A stretch of DNA of 34,439 bases from Legionellaceae bacterium (GCA_029210085.1 JARGPP010000027.1:1-34439); one strand, 5' to 3'. Positions 26,491 through 34,300 are shown, numbered from the stretch's first letter. Translations and numbers: made by a program. Notes: generated by a model not told the origin, from the sequence alone.

Positions 26491-26523
26491 AAAAAAACCC
26501 TATGACACACATCATAGGGTTTT
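26491..26523 (-). terminator. Rho-independent terminator of the L,D-transpeptidase gene
   Basis: AAAACCCTATGA (26494-26505) and TCATAGGGTTTT (26512-26523) form a perfect 12-bp stem with a 6-nt loop. Read on the minus strand it is followed by seven T (complement of 26497-26491). It lies 20 bp after the stop of the gene ending at 26543. Confidence 0.92.
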
Positions 26524-26542
26524 AAGGTATCACTCAGTATCA

Positions 26543-27103
26543 TTAATTATACGGCTTTACGATCACTGTCGTACCAACAGTCATGAAATCCTCATTGAGC
26601 CATTTTGCAGCACTCGGTAAGACTCGAATACAACCATGACTGGTATTCCATTGAGGTACTTCGTAGGCTGCATGAATCGAGTAGCCTTTATAAAAGTGCA
26701 TACAATACGGCATACGTGCACCGCCACCCGTTTCCAGCGGATACTTGCTAGATTTACAGTTCTCACCTTTTTTCGAATAAACACGATAAGTCCCTGTAAC
26801 TGTTTTACAGCCACGTCCAACATCATCACAGTAAGCTTTCCCACCTGAAGCAGCTCCTGTTTTAACTAAATGACCTTTTTTATCATAAGCGCCCCAAGCA
26901 GCTGCTTTGGGATCAAAAATAAATACTTTTCGGCCTGTAGCACGTCTTTGCTCTGGAAACGTACCTGAGCCACGACTATCCATCATATGTGATGTTGTAT
27001 AATGAGTATGCCCCGCGTCATCGACAATAGGAACTGAACGATCCGTTGTGGCACAAGAAGCCGCTAAAACACAAAGCGGTATTACTATTGCTAGTTTATT
27101 CAC
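26543..27103 (-). CDS. L,D-transpeptidase (YkuD domain) lipoprotein
   Basis: A 186-residue lipoprotein. The signal peptide ends at LAASC with lipidated Cys17. The YkuD catalytic motif is His144 (YSIHAAY) with SHGCIR at 155-160 and nucleophile Cys158. It would form 3-3 peptidoglycan cross-links or attach proteins to peptidoglycan in the periplasm. Extra cysteines at 92, 99, 116 and 134 may form disulfides. The start is GTG at 27103, supported by a strong GAGGAGG site 7-8 nt upstream. It is a single gene closed by a clear terminator. No LysM domain is present. Confidence 0.93.
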   Translation of the reverse strand: MNKLAIVIPLCVLAASCATTDRSVPIVDDAGHTHYTTSHMMDSRGSGTFPEQRRATGRKVFIFDPKAAAWGAYDKKGHLVKTGAASGGKAYCDDVGRGCKTVTGTYRVYSKKGENCKSSKYPLETGGGARMPYCMHFYKGYSIHAAYEVPQWNTSHGCIRVLPSAAKWLNEDFMTVGTTVIVKPYN

Positions 27104-27240
27104 AGTACAATCCTCCTCTTGTTTGAATTAATTATCGGTCGGATTGTAAAAATATTTAGCAAAATATTGAATTTATTTTTATATTTCAATCTTTGGACTG
27201 TGAGCTACCAACAAAACTGTCCTAAAATTTCATGCTTATT

Positions 27241-27300
27241 TGGTAGTCCCCCCATTTATAACCGCAGTTTAAAGTAGAGCGTTAAGCTGCTAAGGCAAAG
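27241..27300 (-). mobile_element. Remnant of an IS3-family element end
   Basis: This stretch matches the IS end at 34300-34359 over about 60 bp with few differences: GGTAGTCCCCCC, ATTTATAACC, AAAGTAGAG and TTAAGCTGCTAA are shared. It includes the terminal repeat and the last codons of the transposase in the same orientation. The rest of the element is gone. It lies 24 bp after the stop of the kinase gene. Confidence 0.7.
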
Positions 27301-27324
27301 ATTATAGCTCGTAGGATGAACGCT

Positions 27325-28728
27325 TTATTTAGAAGATGAATGGCCAGGATGAGTAGGCTTGGGTGATGAGCTATCATTGGAAGAATCCCTTTCTCCTGTT
27401 ACAGGTGGCATCGCTTCTCTCAATTCATGGACCTTTTGTCTGATGACTTGCTGCTTCTCAGAAAAGCATGTGTTTTCTACCTTTTCAACATCGTTTTTAA
27501 ATGTTTCTATCGTATTATCAACTTTATTTGTAGTTACACGCGTCGTTTCCTGCATGTTTTTATCGGAATTGATGCGTGTATCTTCCATTCCAATCACACC
27601 TGGCCAAAGATCATTAGCTAATGCCGCCTCAGTCGGATTACCAGAGTAAGCTTCGTTTATAGCTCTTTGCCACACGTCATACAATGGAAAAACTTCTTCT
27701 TGAGATACGTAATCCTCTGCACGCGTATATGCAACATGATTGAATAACGCTTTAATAAAAGTTTCAAACTTATCTGGGTCTGTTTTAATTGATTCAAAAT
27801 AGCTTTCCCAACCTTTCTCTTGTATATCTGGATGTTTAGCTTGTATGGCATCTAAATTTTTTCGTATTTCGTCCAACAAAAAGTTTGGAAAATTTATAAT
27901 TCTATTTTCAATTTTGGGAAATAACGTTAACCAAGCATCTCTATCAAAATCTTCTGTTAACTCGGGTAGACAAAGGTTAGTCTCAAAAAAAGTGTCTTGC
28001 CCATAGCGAGATTGTCTGGACACAAGCTTTACTTTCTGAACAGGTGATAATTGCTCATAAAAATCTTTCAAACTAGAAATATGGCGACTATCTTCTCCTG
28101 GATAAATTTCCTCATATAATAACTTCGCTTGTATCTCGTTGTAGTGAGGGGTACCTGGAGATTGAAATCTTTTGTTTAGTTTTGTTTCTGTGACAGCAAT
28201 TAACACATTCATGCCAGCTGTTGCTGAAAAAGACATACCACCACCAAAATCTAATAACTTTAATTGATTGCCCACAAAACACAAATTGCTGGGTGAAATA
28301 TCATAATGCTCAAGGTGATACTGCTCTATATCATCTTTAAGTTGTTTCGCTTGTATCAACAAGTCACTCGGTAATCGCTCACTTATACCTGCTTCATCTA
28401 ACATAGAATCTGCTTTCTCTAAAATAATTCCATAATATTTTTGATCATGATGATGAAACTGAACTAAACCATAACAGTCTATAACGTGAGATGATGCACT
28501 ACCCTTCTTTGTTCGCTTAACTTCTTGTATGGCTTCACGTTCAGATTTGAGAACCTTAAGTGCATAAGATTTATCATTATAAGTGACTTCATACACTGAA
28601 GCAGAAACACCACGGCCTAAAAATTTGAGTTGGGAAAGATCAACTGATTCTATTGGAATATAATTCAGACCCGATGGATTATGAATAGAATCTTGTGATA
28701 ATAACGTTAAAACTTCGGATAAATACAT
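27325..28728 (-). CDS. Eukaryotic-type Ser/Thr protein kinase, effector-like
   Basis: A 467-residue protein with an apparently complete kinase core and no membrane segment. The glycine loop LGRGVSASV is at 37-45, Lys58 in YALKVLK, the catalytic loop HYDISPSN at 141-148 (Asp143, Asn148), and DFG at 160-162. After the kinase lobe comes a helical region of unknown family, then a coiled-coil stretch (about 400-430) and a Ser/Pro/His-rich tail. This domain order is unlike Hanks-type PknB kinases, which have a transmembrane helix and sensor, and more like secreted kinases of intracellular bacteria (inference). ATG 28728 is chosen because GAGGAA lies 6-7 nt upstream. Further in-frame starts lie at 28746 and 28779. 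Confidence 0.8.
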   Translation of the reverse strand: MYLSEVLTLLSQDSIHNPSGLNYIPIESVDLSQLKFLGRGVSASVYEVTYNDKSYALKVLKSEREAIQEVKRTKKGSASSHVIDCYGLVQFHHHDQKYYGIILEKADSMLDEAGISERLPSDLLIQAKQLKDDIEQYHLEHYDISPSNLCFVGNQLKLLDFGGGMSFSATAGMNVLIAVTETKLNKRFQSPGTPHYNEIQAKLLYEEIYPGEDSRHISSLKDFYEQLSPVQKVKLVSRQSRYGQDTFFETNLCLPELTEDFDRDAWLTLFPKIENRIINFPNFLLDEIRKNLDAIQAKHPDIQEKGWESYFESIKTDPDKFETFIKALFNHVAYTRAEDYVSQEEVFPLYDVWQRAINEAYSGNPTEAALANDLWPGVIGMEDTRINSDKNMQETTRVTTNKVDNTIETFKNDVEKVENTCFSEKQQVIRQKVHELREAMPPVTGERDSSNDSSSPKPTHPGHSSSK

Positions 28729-28836
28729 TAAAATGTTCCTCATCATTTGCGAACGTTTACTCAACCACCTGCTTATCAAAAAGTATATTTTTAGGTATCA
28801 CGGGTATAAGGCATGTTTACACTTTATCCGCGGCAT

Positions 28837-28867
28837 CTACGTACCGCGGCTTATCCACGACATCCAG
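28837..28867. repeat. Dispersed repeat copy 1 (REP-like)
   Basis: A 31-bp stretch, CTACGTACCGCGGCTTATCC plus a second part ending in CATCCAG, matches 24 of 31 bases of 29442-29472. The flanking CCGCGG units can pair. Both copies lie in gaps next to the RimB gene. It looks like a dispersed intergenic repeat of the genome. Confidence 0.45.
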
Positions 28868-28945
28868 TCAACGTGAACCCATTATTTGTAGGATGGTTCA
28901 ATGATAGCTCCATATGTTTACTATCCATAACACGTGATTATACGA

Positions 28946-29395
28946 TTAAATCGGTTTGCCTTGGTAATAGTTTAAGTGCGGATCAATAATAGCATGGCGG
29001 TTTAAAGCTTCGCGCCCAAGCAATAGACGAAACCTAAGCGGATCTCTATTCGAGAGAGTCAACTCAACCGGCCACGATTTTTTCCCTAAAGATAAGGATG
29101 TCGAGATGACATAGCGACTTTCTTTGTGTCCATTGGAGCTCATAATTACACGTTGATCGATAACCAACGAAGTACAGCGAACAATGACGGTATTATTGCC
29201 TTGAAGCGGATGAATATCATAGTGTACGCATTGTTGACCATTGATGTCATCGCACACAATGTTAAACGCATGCAGAGCCGAAGTTTTGGCGCCTGTATCT
29301 ATTTTGGCTTTGATAAGTGGTATATTTAAAATTGGCAGTGCGCACCATTCAGATCGGCCAATTAATAATTTATGATGAACCTCCATAATTTTCAT
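28946..29395 (-). CDS. RimB-like retropepsin-type (putative ATP-dependent zinc) protease
   Basis: A 149-residue single-domain protein of the family annotated as ATP-dependent zinc protease/RimB, which has a retropepsin-like fold. The active-site block is IDTGAKTSALHA (Asp33), with a second family block FRLLLGREAL near 122-131 and IDP near the end. The family travels with RimK-type ligases; in Pseudomonas the rimABK operon tunes glutamylation of ribosomal protein S6. AAGGAA lies 7 nt before the ATG. Here the RimK and AstE-like genes are 0.6 kb upstream on the same strand, with IS and nuclease remnants in between. Confidence 0.85.
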   Translation of the reverse strand: MKIMEVHHKLLIGRSEWCALPILNIPLIKAKIDTGAKTSALHAFNIVCDDINGQQCVHYDIHPLQGNNTVIVRCTSLVIDQRVIMSSNGHKESRYVISTSLSLGKKSWPVELTLSNRDPLRFRLLLGREALNRHAIIDPHLNYYQGKPI

Positions 29396-29441
29396 GTGCT
29401 GATTCCTTTAGGGCCTGTTCACAGTTGCTTTTCTCTGCCGC

Positions 29442-29472
29442 CTATGTGCCTCGGCTTGTCCAATGCATCCAG
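29442..29472. repeat. Dispersed repeat copy 2 (REP-like)
   Basis: CTATGTGCCTCGGCTTGTCC followed by a part ending in CATCCAG, 24 of 31 bases identical to the copy at 28837. Nothing else is seen between 29396 and 29677 except AT-rich sequence. Confidence 0.42.
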
Positions 29473-29677
29473 AAAATGTTTGCATTAAACCTATAATTTA
29501 ATCCATTGAATACATTAATGAATAAGAGCAAGTCCGTATTATAGCGGTTCTAATACCCAATACAAAAATGAGTTTGCAATGATTAGACTTATGCTCAATG
29601 ATGACTTTAGTCTAAGCTGATAGAGATCATGCTATAACATATGATGTATGACAAGCGAATCTTCGTATAATAATTGA

Positions 29678-29852
29678 ATCGATGGCCATCAAAAAAAAAT
29701 TAAGCAAACATTATCCATTGCTGTTATCTCTCGGAATAAAAATTCTAAAATAGATAACATCGATATAGATTGCGGTTTATACCAATATCGCCACTTAGTC
29801 AAAACACGCCCTTGCTCGACTCAAAAATTTTCGTAGCATTGTGTTGGATGAA
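29678..29852 (+). pseudogene. IS5-family transposase remnant, frameshifted
   Basis: In one frame (29681-29800) the translation contains SIAVISRNKNSKIDN and GLYQYRHLV. In the next frame (29805-29852) it continues as HALARLKNFRSIVLDE. Together they match the C-terminal region of IS5-type DDE transposases (usual form VIPRKNS, YRHLVENAFARLKHFRSI). One extra base near 29801-29804 breaks the frame, and both ends are missing, so it is a decayed fragment. Confidence 0.7.
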
Positions 29853-29867
29853 ATTATTTTAGATATC

Positions 29868-29993
29868 ATGGCGAGTACGCGCAATGGTACTCTGTATACT
29901 GGTTCAACATCCGATGTGATTAAACGTGTTTGGGGACATAAACGTCAGATAAAACGAGGGTTTACAGGTCTAAATCAATATAAGATTCTTTAA
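29868..29993 (+). pseudogene. GIY-YIG nuclease remnant
   Basis: A 41-codon reading frame, MASTRNGTLYTGSTSDVIKR and then HKRQIKRGFTG, matches the front of the small UPF0213 GIY-YIG nucleases (usual form NGTLYIGVTSDLIKRVWEHK). The final half with the catalytic Glu is missing, the first Tyr block is lost, and YIG reads YTG. It is in frame with the second part of the IS5 remnant, so the two are fused end to end. Its last 32 bp overlap the 3' end of the AstE-like gene on the other strand. Confidence 0.7.
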
Positions 29994-30978
29994 GCAGGTC
30001 GACTTGTTCTTCTACCATATCAAATTTTTTAAAACTGGCAATATTAAAAATAGCCGCACCTTCATAAATCATCGGCATATTACTTTTACCAATAATAATC
30101 CCATCCAGTGGCGACAGTACTTGATGTTCTTCCTGCCCCATAGGATTTGATATTTTTGCTAGTATTTCGCCCTTTTTTACAAATTTTCCAGGTTGCTTAA
30201 AGGGTATTAATAAACCACTACGAGGGGAACGTACCCAATAGCTTTGCCTGGCTATCGCAGGTTCAACTTTGCGGTGAAATGGCTTTTTTAAGACAAGCAT
30301 ATTTAATTGATGCATTACATTTAAAATACCATGAACGCCTGCTTTGATTGATAGTTCATCAAATCGTAATGATTCTCCTGCCTCGTATAATAAAAAAGGA
30401 ATTGATTTATCATTAGCGAACTGCCTCATAGATCCATCACGGAGCTTTGCATGTAAAATAACCGGGGCACTGAATGCTTGCGCCAAAGGCAACAGGCCTT
30501 TCATATCCAAATCTGCACGGATTTGAGGTAAATTTGTACGTTGTAAGGAGCCGGAGTGCAAATCAATACAGTGAGTTACTTGAGAGAGAATTTCAGTTGA
30601 AATTAAGTTTGCTAAACGTGATGCAGGCGATCCTTTCGCTGATCCAGGGAATGATCGATTTAAATCTTTTCTATCCATTAAATAGCGATCTTGATAAAGA
30701 AAGCCATAGACATTTACGATTGGAATAGCGATAAGCGTGCCCGCAATATTTTTGAGAGTACTTTTTTTTACGAGACGACGTACAATTTCAACCCCATTGA
30801 CTTCATCACCATGAATTGCTGCTGTTACGCAAAGGCAAGGTCCTGGTTTGTTACCTCGAATAATGTGAACAGGCATGGTGATAGGTGTGCAATCATAAAG
30901 GCTAGGCATAGGTAGAAATATGGTTTTTCTCTCTCCTCTTGCGATGCCAATATGATTGATTTCAATAGTCTCTTTCAT
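29962..30978 (-). CDS. Succinylglutamate desuccinylase/aspartoacylase-family (M14-like) protein
   Basis: A 338-residue zinc-dependent hydrolase of the AstE/AspA branch of the M14 fold. Zinc ligands are His56 and Glu59 in AAIHGDEVNG and His141 in CIDLHSGS; MDRKDLNRSFPG (about 101-112) is the substrate Arg/Asn loop. The last 90 residues form a barrel-sandwich-like domain (SPRSGLLIPFKQPGKFVKKG and ISNPMGQEEHQVLSPLDGI). Metal site looks complete. It likely hydrolyses an N-acyl or amide bond of an acidic amino acid conjugate, perhaps a RimK product (inference). ATG 30978 has AAGGA 7 nt upstream and lies 4 bp after rimK. The 3' end overlaps a GIY-YIG remnant, so the last residues may be altered. 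Confidence 0.87.
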   Translation of the reverse strand: MKETIEINHIGIARGERKTIFLPMPSLYDCTPITMPVHIIRGNKPGPCLCVTAAIHGDEVNGVEIVRRLVKKSTLKNIAGTLIAIPIVNVYGFLYQDRYLMDRKDLNRSFPGSAKGSPASRLANLISTEILSQVTHCIDLHSGSLQRTNLPQIRADLDMKGLLPLAQAFSAPVILHAKLRDGSMRQFANDKSIPFLLYEAGESLRFDELSIKAGVHGILNVMHQLNMLVLKKPFHRKVEPAIARQSYWVRSPRSGLLIPFKQPGKFVKKGEILAKISNPMGQEEHQVLSPLDGIIIGKSNMPMIYEGAAIFNIASFKKFDMVEEQVDLLKESYIDLDL

Positions 30979-30982
30979 AGCA

Positions 30983-31888
30983 CTATCCTTGATAACGGCT
31001 TTTAGGCCCAATGGGTTTAGCATGTTTTTCTATATGCTCGATAATCAGACTTGCAATATCTTTACTTGTTGAAGTTTCTATCCCTTCTAAGCCCGGCGAT
31101 GAATTAATTTCAAGAACTAACGGACCTCGGTTAGCACGAAGTATATCAACACCAGCCATTGTTAAGCCCATAACTTTCGCGGCTTTAATCGCGACTTCAC
31201 GTTCTTTTTTCGTAATTTTGACTAAATGAGCGCTACCACCTTGGTGAATATTAGCCCGAAATTCGCCGGGCGCAGCCTTGCGTTCCATGGCAGCAATCAC
31301 TTTATCTCCCACAACGAAACATCGGATATCAGCGCCACCGGATTCTTCAATATATTCTTGTATAATAATATTTTGTTTGAGACTCATGAGCATTTGTATC
31401 ACACTTTCTGCGGCTTTTTTTGTTTTAGCTAGAACCACACCCACACCTTGAGTACCTTCGGTGAGTTTAATAACGAGAGGAGCTCCACCAACGGTATTAA
31501 TTAAACCATCGACATCCCCAGGCACACTTGCAATACCTGTAATGGGCGTATCAATGCCTTTCATGACCAAGAGTTGTTGTGAGCGTAATTTATCTCGGGA
31601 ACGTGTAATCGCCAGTGATGAATTCAGTGAGTAGGTTCCTAATGTTTCAAACTGTCTTACGATAGCCGCGCCGTAAAACGTATGGCTTGCACCAATTCTT
31701 GGAATAATTGCATCAAACATGGGGAGTTTCTCTCCTTGATAATGTATTGATGGCTGTTTTGATGTGATGTTCATATAACATCGAATGTAGTCAAGCACAC
31801 GGACGTCATGCCCTCGCTCTTCAGCGGCTTCAATGAGTCGTCTCGTTGAATATAATCTAATGTTTCTTGATAAAATAGCTATTTTCAT
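30983..31888 (-). CDS. rimK: RimK-type ATP-grasp amino acid ligase
   Basis: A 301-residue ATP-grasp ligase of the RimK family (ribosomal protein S6 glutamate ligase and relatives), normal length. Landmarks are [31 protein letters not shown], the ATP-binding [52 protein letters not shown] and [14 protein letters not shown] (Mg ligands). It adds glutamate to a protein C-terminus or makes a small amide. In Pseudomonas, RimK activity responds to cyclic di-GMP and RimB. ATG 31888 is chosen with AAGG upstream; the frame extends further but without a good site. First gene of rimK / AstE-like / (remnant) / RimB. Confidence 0.92.
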   Translation of the reverse strand: MKIAILSRNIRLYSTRRLIEAAEERGHDVRVLDYIRCYMNITSKQPSIHYQGEKLPMFDAIIPRIGASHTFYGAAIVRQFETLGTYSLNSSLAITRSRDKLRSQQLLVMKGIDTPITGIASVPGDVDGLINTVGGAPLVIKLTEGTQGVGVVLAKTKKAAESVIQMLMSLKQNIIIQEYIEESGGADIRCFVVGDKVIAAMERKAAPGEFRANIHQGGSAHLVKITKKEREVAIKAAKVMGLTMAGVDILRANRGPLVLEINSSPGLEGIETSTSKDIASLIIEHIEKHAKPIGPKSRYQG

Positions 31889-32078
31889 GCATCTAACCTT
31901 AAAAAATTTAAACGTGATCATTTCATACAATTTAGCTTATCTCTGTATCACATTTTTTTATTGTGAATATCATATAAGTTACCAGCGCAAGTGTTATGAT
32001 GAAAGTAATAAAATACTCCGCCTCCCACTCTGCCAAGATAATTATCAACGCACTTGGTTTAATCAGTAAAATTTCGCT

Positions 32079-32117
32079 ATAAATTATAAAAAAACATTGT
32101 TTTTTTTTATAATTTAT
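32079..32117. repeat. AT-rich 16-bp perfect hairpin
   Basis: A 16-bp arm (32079-32094, ATAAATTATAAAAAAA) pairs exactly with 32102-32117 across a 7-nt loop. There is no GC core and no gene ends right before it, so it is not a normal terminator. The rest of 31889-32227, upstream of rimK and of the small ORFs, shows only AT-rich sequence and presumably the rimK promoter. Confidence 0.5.
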
Positions 32118-32227
32118 GATATATAGCTAAATAGTAACTTACTTGTATATATATGCTAATTTTTGACAAGAAAAGCTACCGCATCGCTTGAACAAGCGCT
32201 TGGTATTTAATTGCCAAACCGAGCGTT

Positions 32228-32308
32228 ATGCAACGTATGAGCTTACTCCGACATGATGCGCATAATTTTTTTGATCTAAACGATTTTGAACAACATTTTT
32301 TTGCATGA
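32228..32308 (+). CDS. Very small ORF coupled to the next gene
   Basis: A 26-codon frame (or 23 from the ATG at 32237) rich in Phe, His and Asp: MSLLRHDAHNFFDLNDFEQH is its main part. Its stop overlaps the ATG of the next ORF in the ATGA arrangement, the only reason to consider it. No clear ribosome binding site is visible and no family is recognised. It may be a leader peptide or chance. Confidence 0.2.
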   Translation: MQRMSLLRHDAHNFFDLNDFEQHFFA

Positions 32309-32547
32309 ATGAGGTAACTGAAAGCATCTTAGCTTTCTTATATTTAATTAGATTTTGGCGCAACTATCGTGCTGGAGTGATGTATATGCAACAAGAATTA
32401 ATCATAGAAGGAAGTGAAAATTGTCTTGATGATATTGAAGATGCCCTAGAAGAATACGCACCTAATACAAAGGCAAGAAGACAAATAGAAGATTTACTTG
32501 AAAATAAGAGGCTAGAAGCTGAATTTCAATACTTTTTCGATGCTTAA
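32305..32547 (+). CDS. Small acidic protein of unknown function
   Basis: An 80-residue frame. The part from residue 28 onward (MQQELIIEGSENCLDDIEDA, then APNTKARRQIEDLLENKRL) has the look of a real small acidic helical protein. The TKARRQIEDLLENKRLEAEF segment recalls the short PA3496-type family, weakly. GGAG at 32374-32377 lies 8 nt before the ATG at 32386, so the true product may be 53 residues from there; the upstream part reads as a helix. No operon partner is evident. Confidence 0.4.
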   Translation: MNEVTESILAFLYLIRFWRNYRAGVMYMQQELIIEGSENCLDDIEDALEEYAPNTKARRQIEDLLENKRLEAEFQYFFDA

Positions 32548-32900
32548 AACGTACTCTATAGCAAATAAAAACTCCGGGACATTGTAATGTCTAAGCTTAT
32601 TTTATATTTCAACTAAAAGGCTAGCCCCTCACCGTTAGTCAGGGGCTCGGGCGTGAGCGACTGTCTGGACATGCGTTAAAAATAACCGTTGGATTCGAGG
32701 CACTCTAGCCCTACTCCCGATTAGTCTGAATAGTTGCTTGGATTCTCTTAACGAAACACCCGGTGGTTATAAGATGAAGCTGCGCTTTGTGATAAAATCT
32801 TTTCCGTACATTGAGCGAATGCGCGGAATGTTAAAAATTGCACTCTATCTCAGACTAAACGCCTTGGCCTTCAGCCTTCCATGGCGCGCAGCGTACGTGT
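32548..32900. other. Intergenic region, no confident gene
   Basis: The 353-bp stretch contains an inverted repeat AGCCCCT (32623-32629) and AGGGGCT (32641-32647) with an 11-nt loop and no T-run. A plus-strand frame from 32738 (with an ATG at 32774) reads into the hsp20 end but shows no recognisable domain. GC content in 32620-32720 is higher than around it, which might indicate a structured RNA. I cannot name one. Confidence 0.4.
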
Positions 32901-33449
32901 TTAAGTTATTTTTTTTAATGTGATGATGAGGTGGGCCTCTTTCATTTCTGTATGCATTGACTGTGCATCATAGCCCGATGGAATTGGAAGTGACCGGATA
33001 TTCTTGTTTTGAGAATAACGAATACTCTCCTTGTTATCTTCCTTATGAATTGTTTTTTGTACCACATTTTCATCAATAACTAGCTGGCCATCTTGAACAG
33101 TCACATTAATTTTATTATCAGCTCCCTTTGGCAGTTTTATCTTATAAACTAAATGTTCTTTATCTTCTTTAATCTGAATGTTATCCAAATTATTTGAGGC
33201 TAAATCTGGATATTGATGATTAAAATCATCTTGCATTTTTGAAAGTTGGTTATCCATCAATTTCTGCATCAATTGATGCATTTCATTCATTTCTTTAAAT
33301 ACATCACTATCAGGATTAAAAAATGGCTCTTTAAAAAATGGCTCATCCTCCTTATTGCTCTGCTTACGATCTGAAGCTAACGCATGACCAGATGCAACCA
33401 TGCCAAAACTTAAAATAAGACCTGATAATAATGTCCATGACTTACGCAT
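32901..33449 (-). CDS. Exported Hsp20/alpha-crystallin-like small heat-shock protein
   Basis: A 182-residue protein with a signal peptide of about 25 residues (MRKSWTLLSGLILSFGMVAS, then a GHALA cleavage site), so it should act in the periplasm. A Met/Gln/Phe-rich linker follows (about 30-75), then an alpha-crystallin-like beta domain: NIQIKEDKEHLVYKIKLPKG, INVTVQDGQLVIDE, and the end motif AHLIITLKKI. The usual C-terminal I-x-I/V oligomerisation tail is missing. Most bacterial Hsp20 proteins are cytoplasmic, so export is unusual. ATG 33449 is preferred since GGGGGA is 6 nt upstream. ATG 33452 is next to it. Confidence 0.82.
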   Translation of the reverse strand: MRKSWTLLSGLILSFGMVASGHALASDRKQSNKEDEPFFKEPFFNPDSDVFKEMNEMHQLMQKLMDNQLSKMQDDFNHQYPDLASNNLDNIQIKEDKEHLVYKIKLPKGADNKINVTVQDGQLVIDENVVQKTIHKEDNKESIRYSQNKNIRSLPIPSGYDAQSMHTEMKEAHLIITLKKIT

Positions 33450-33545
33450 CATTTTTCCCCCAATCAACTCAATCTAATACTCAACATCACCTCAGCAGTT
33501 CAAAAAATCACTGATTCCCCGCATATCACTATCATCCACCCATCA

Positions 33546-33713
33546 TTACATCGCATTCCATATAGCGAGCATCTGTTTGGGGTCTTGATAAATTTTTGAC
33601 AAGGTGAGCTCACAAGATGGACAATATATGGTGTAATATTTCGCTCTAAATCCAGACTTTATCTTTCTTACATCAATATTGTGCCTACACGAAGGACAAG
33701 GATTAGCAACCAT
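33546..33713 (-). CDS. Lar-like zinc-ribbon protein (restriction alleviation family)
   Basis: A 55-residue protein with a perfect AGGAGG site 5 nt before the ATG at 33713. Two Cys-x2-Cys pairs (CPSC at 6-9 and CPSC at 31-34) make a zinc ribbon, and the end has LAIWNAM, matching the AlxxWN ending of Lar-type restriction alleviation proteins, which have KPCPFC, a central YRAKC block and ALERWN. Here the middle reads SGFRAKYYTIYCPSC. The family is found mostly in prophages and protects phage DNA from type I restriction, but a general zinc ribbon is possible. No phage genes are adjacent. Confidence 0.68.
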   Translation of the reverse strand: MVANPCPSCRHNIDVRKIKSGFRAKYYTIYCPSCELTLSKIYQDPKQMLAIWNAM

Positions 33714-33844
33714 CATAACCTCCTTTGCTAGTCATTGATTTTCAAAAAATACTTTACAAACCATTAGCGCACTATTTCACTAGACGCTCTACTTTTTATT
33801 TAAGATCAAATAAAAAAATTTCAATGGTTTTTTATAAAAAAGGG

Positions 33845-34300
33845 TTAACATTTTTTAGGAGGACAGTCGTAAAGCGATATATACATAGCTTTATCCATAA
33901 TACGTGATGTGTATTCAAACATTTTTTGAGCTTCATGGATAATTAATAACTGCTGATTGCTATCTAATTTAAGTTCATTAAACAATTTTTTTATGACTTG
34001 AACAATTTCTGTTTCATTGTCACATGGCAAATTGTTAAAAGAATAAAAATTTAATTCTTTCAATGTTAGATCATATTTTTTGAATAATAATTGCTTGATT
34101 ATCTTACCTCCTAATAAATCACCCAAGTATCGCGTATAAAAAACTCCCAGACAATGCTCAGGACTTCGAATGGAATAATGCCTGTTCTTATAAACTGTCA
34201 CATGCGAGTCATCATCTGCTATAAGACAACTGATTGCGTCAATATCATGTATTAAATGGTTTGTCCTGAACAAAGCAGGAATGTGAAACTCATGAATCAC
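33845..34300 (-). pseudogene. Heme oxygenase, 5' part removed by an IS3-family insertion
   Basis: About 151 codons remain of a heme oxygenase of HO-1 type. The signature YTRYLGDLLGGKIIK (near 55-69) matches the family's YTRYLGDLSGGQ, and what follows fits the distal part: FYSFNNL, then a helix with LFNELKLDSNQQ and IIHEAQKMFEYTSRI. The segment before it (FHIPALFRTNHLIHDIDAI) matches the middle of HO-1. The first 75 or so residues, with the haem-ligating His, are absent: homology stops where the IS3 end begins (about 34300). A GTG at 34300 opens the fragment, but without the proximal His it should be inactive. Enzymes of this family split haem to biliverdin, CO and iron. Confidence 0.75.

Noticed and set aside
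32623-32647. GC hairpin as a rho-independent terminator
   Set aside because: The 7-bp stem has an 11-nt loop and no T-run on either side.
32738-32923. Plus-strand 61-codon frame (MKLRFVIKSFPYIER segment)
   Set aside because: It starts at TTG, has no ribosome binding site, runs into the hsp20 3' end and shows no recognisable domain.
33725-33907. Plus-strand 60-codon frame between the Lar-like and heme oxygenase genes
   Set aside because: No ribosome binding site, overlaps the heme oxygenase end, low-complexity Phe/Lys composition.
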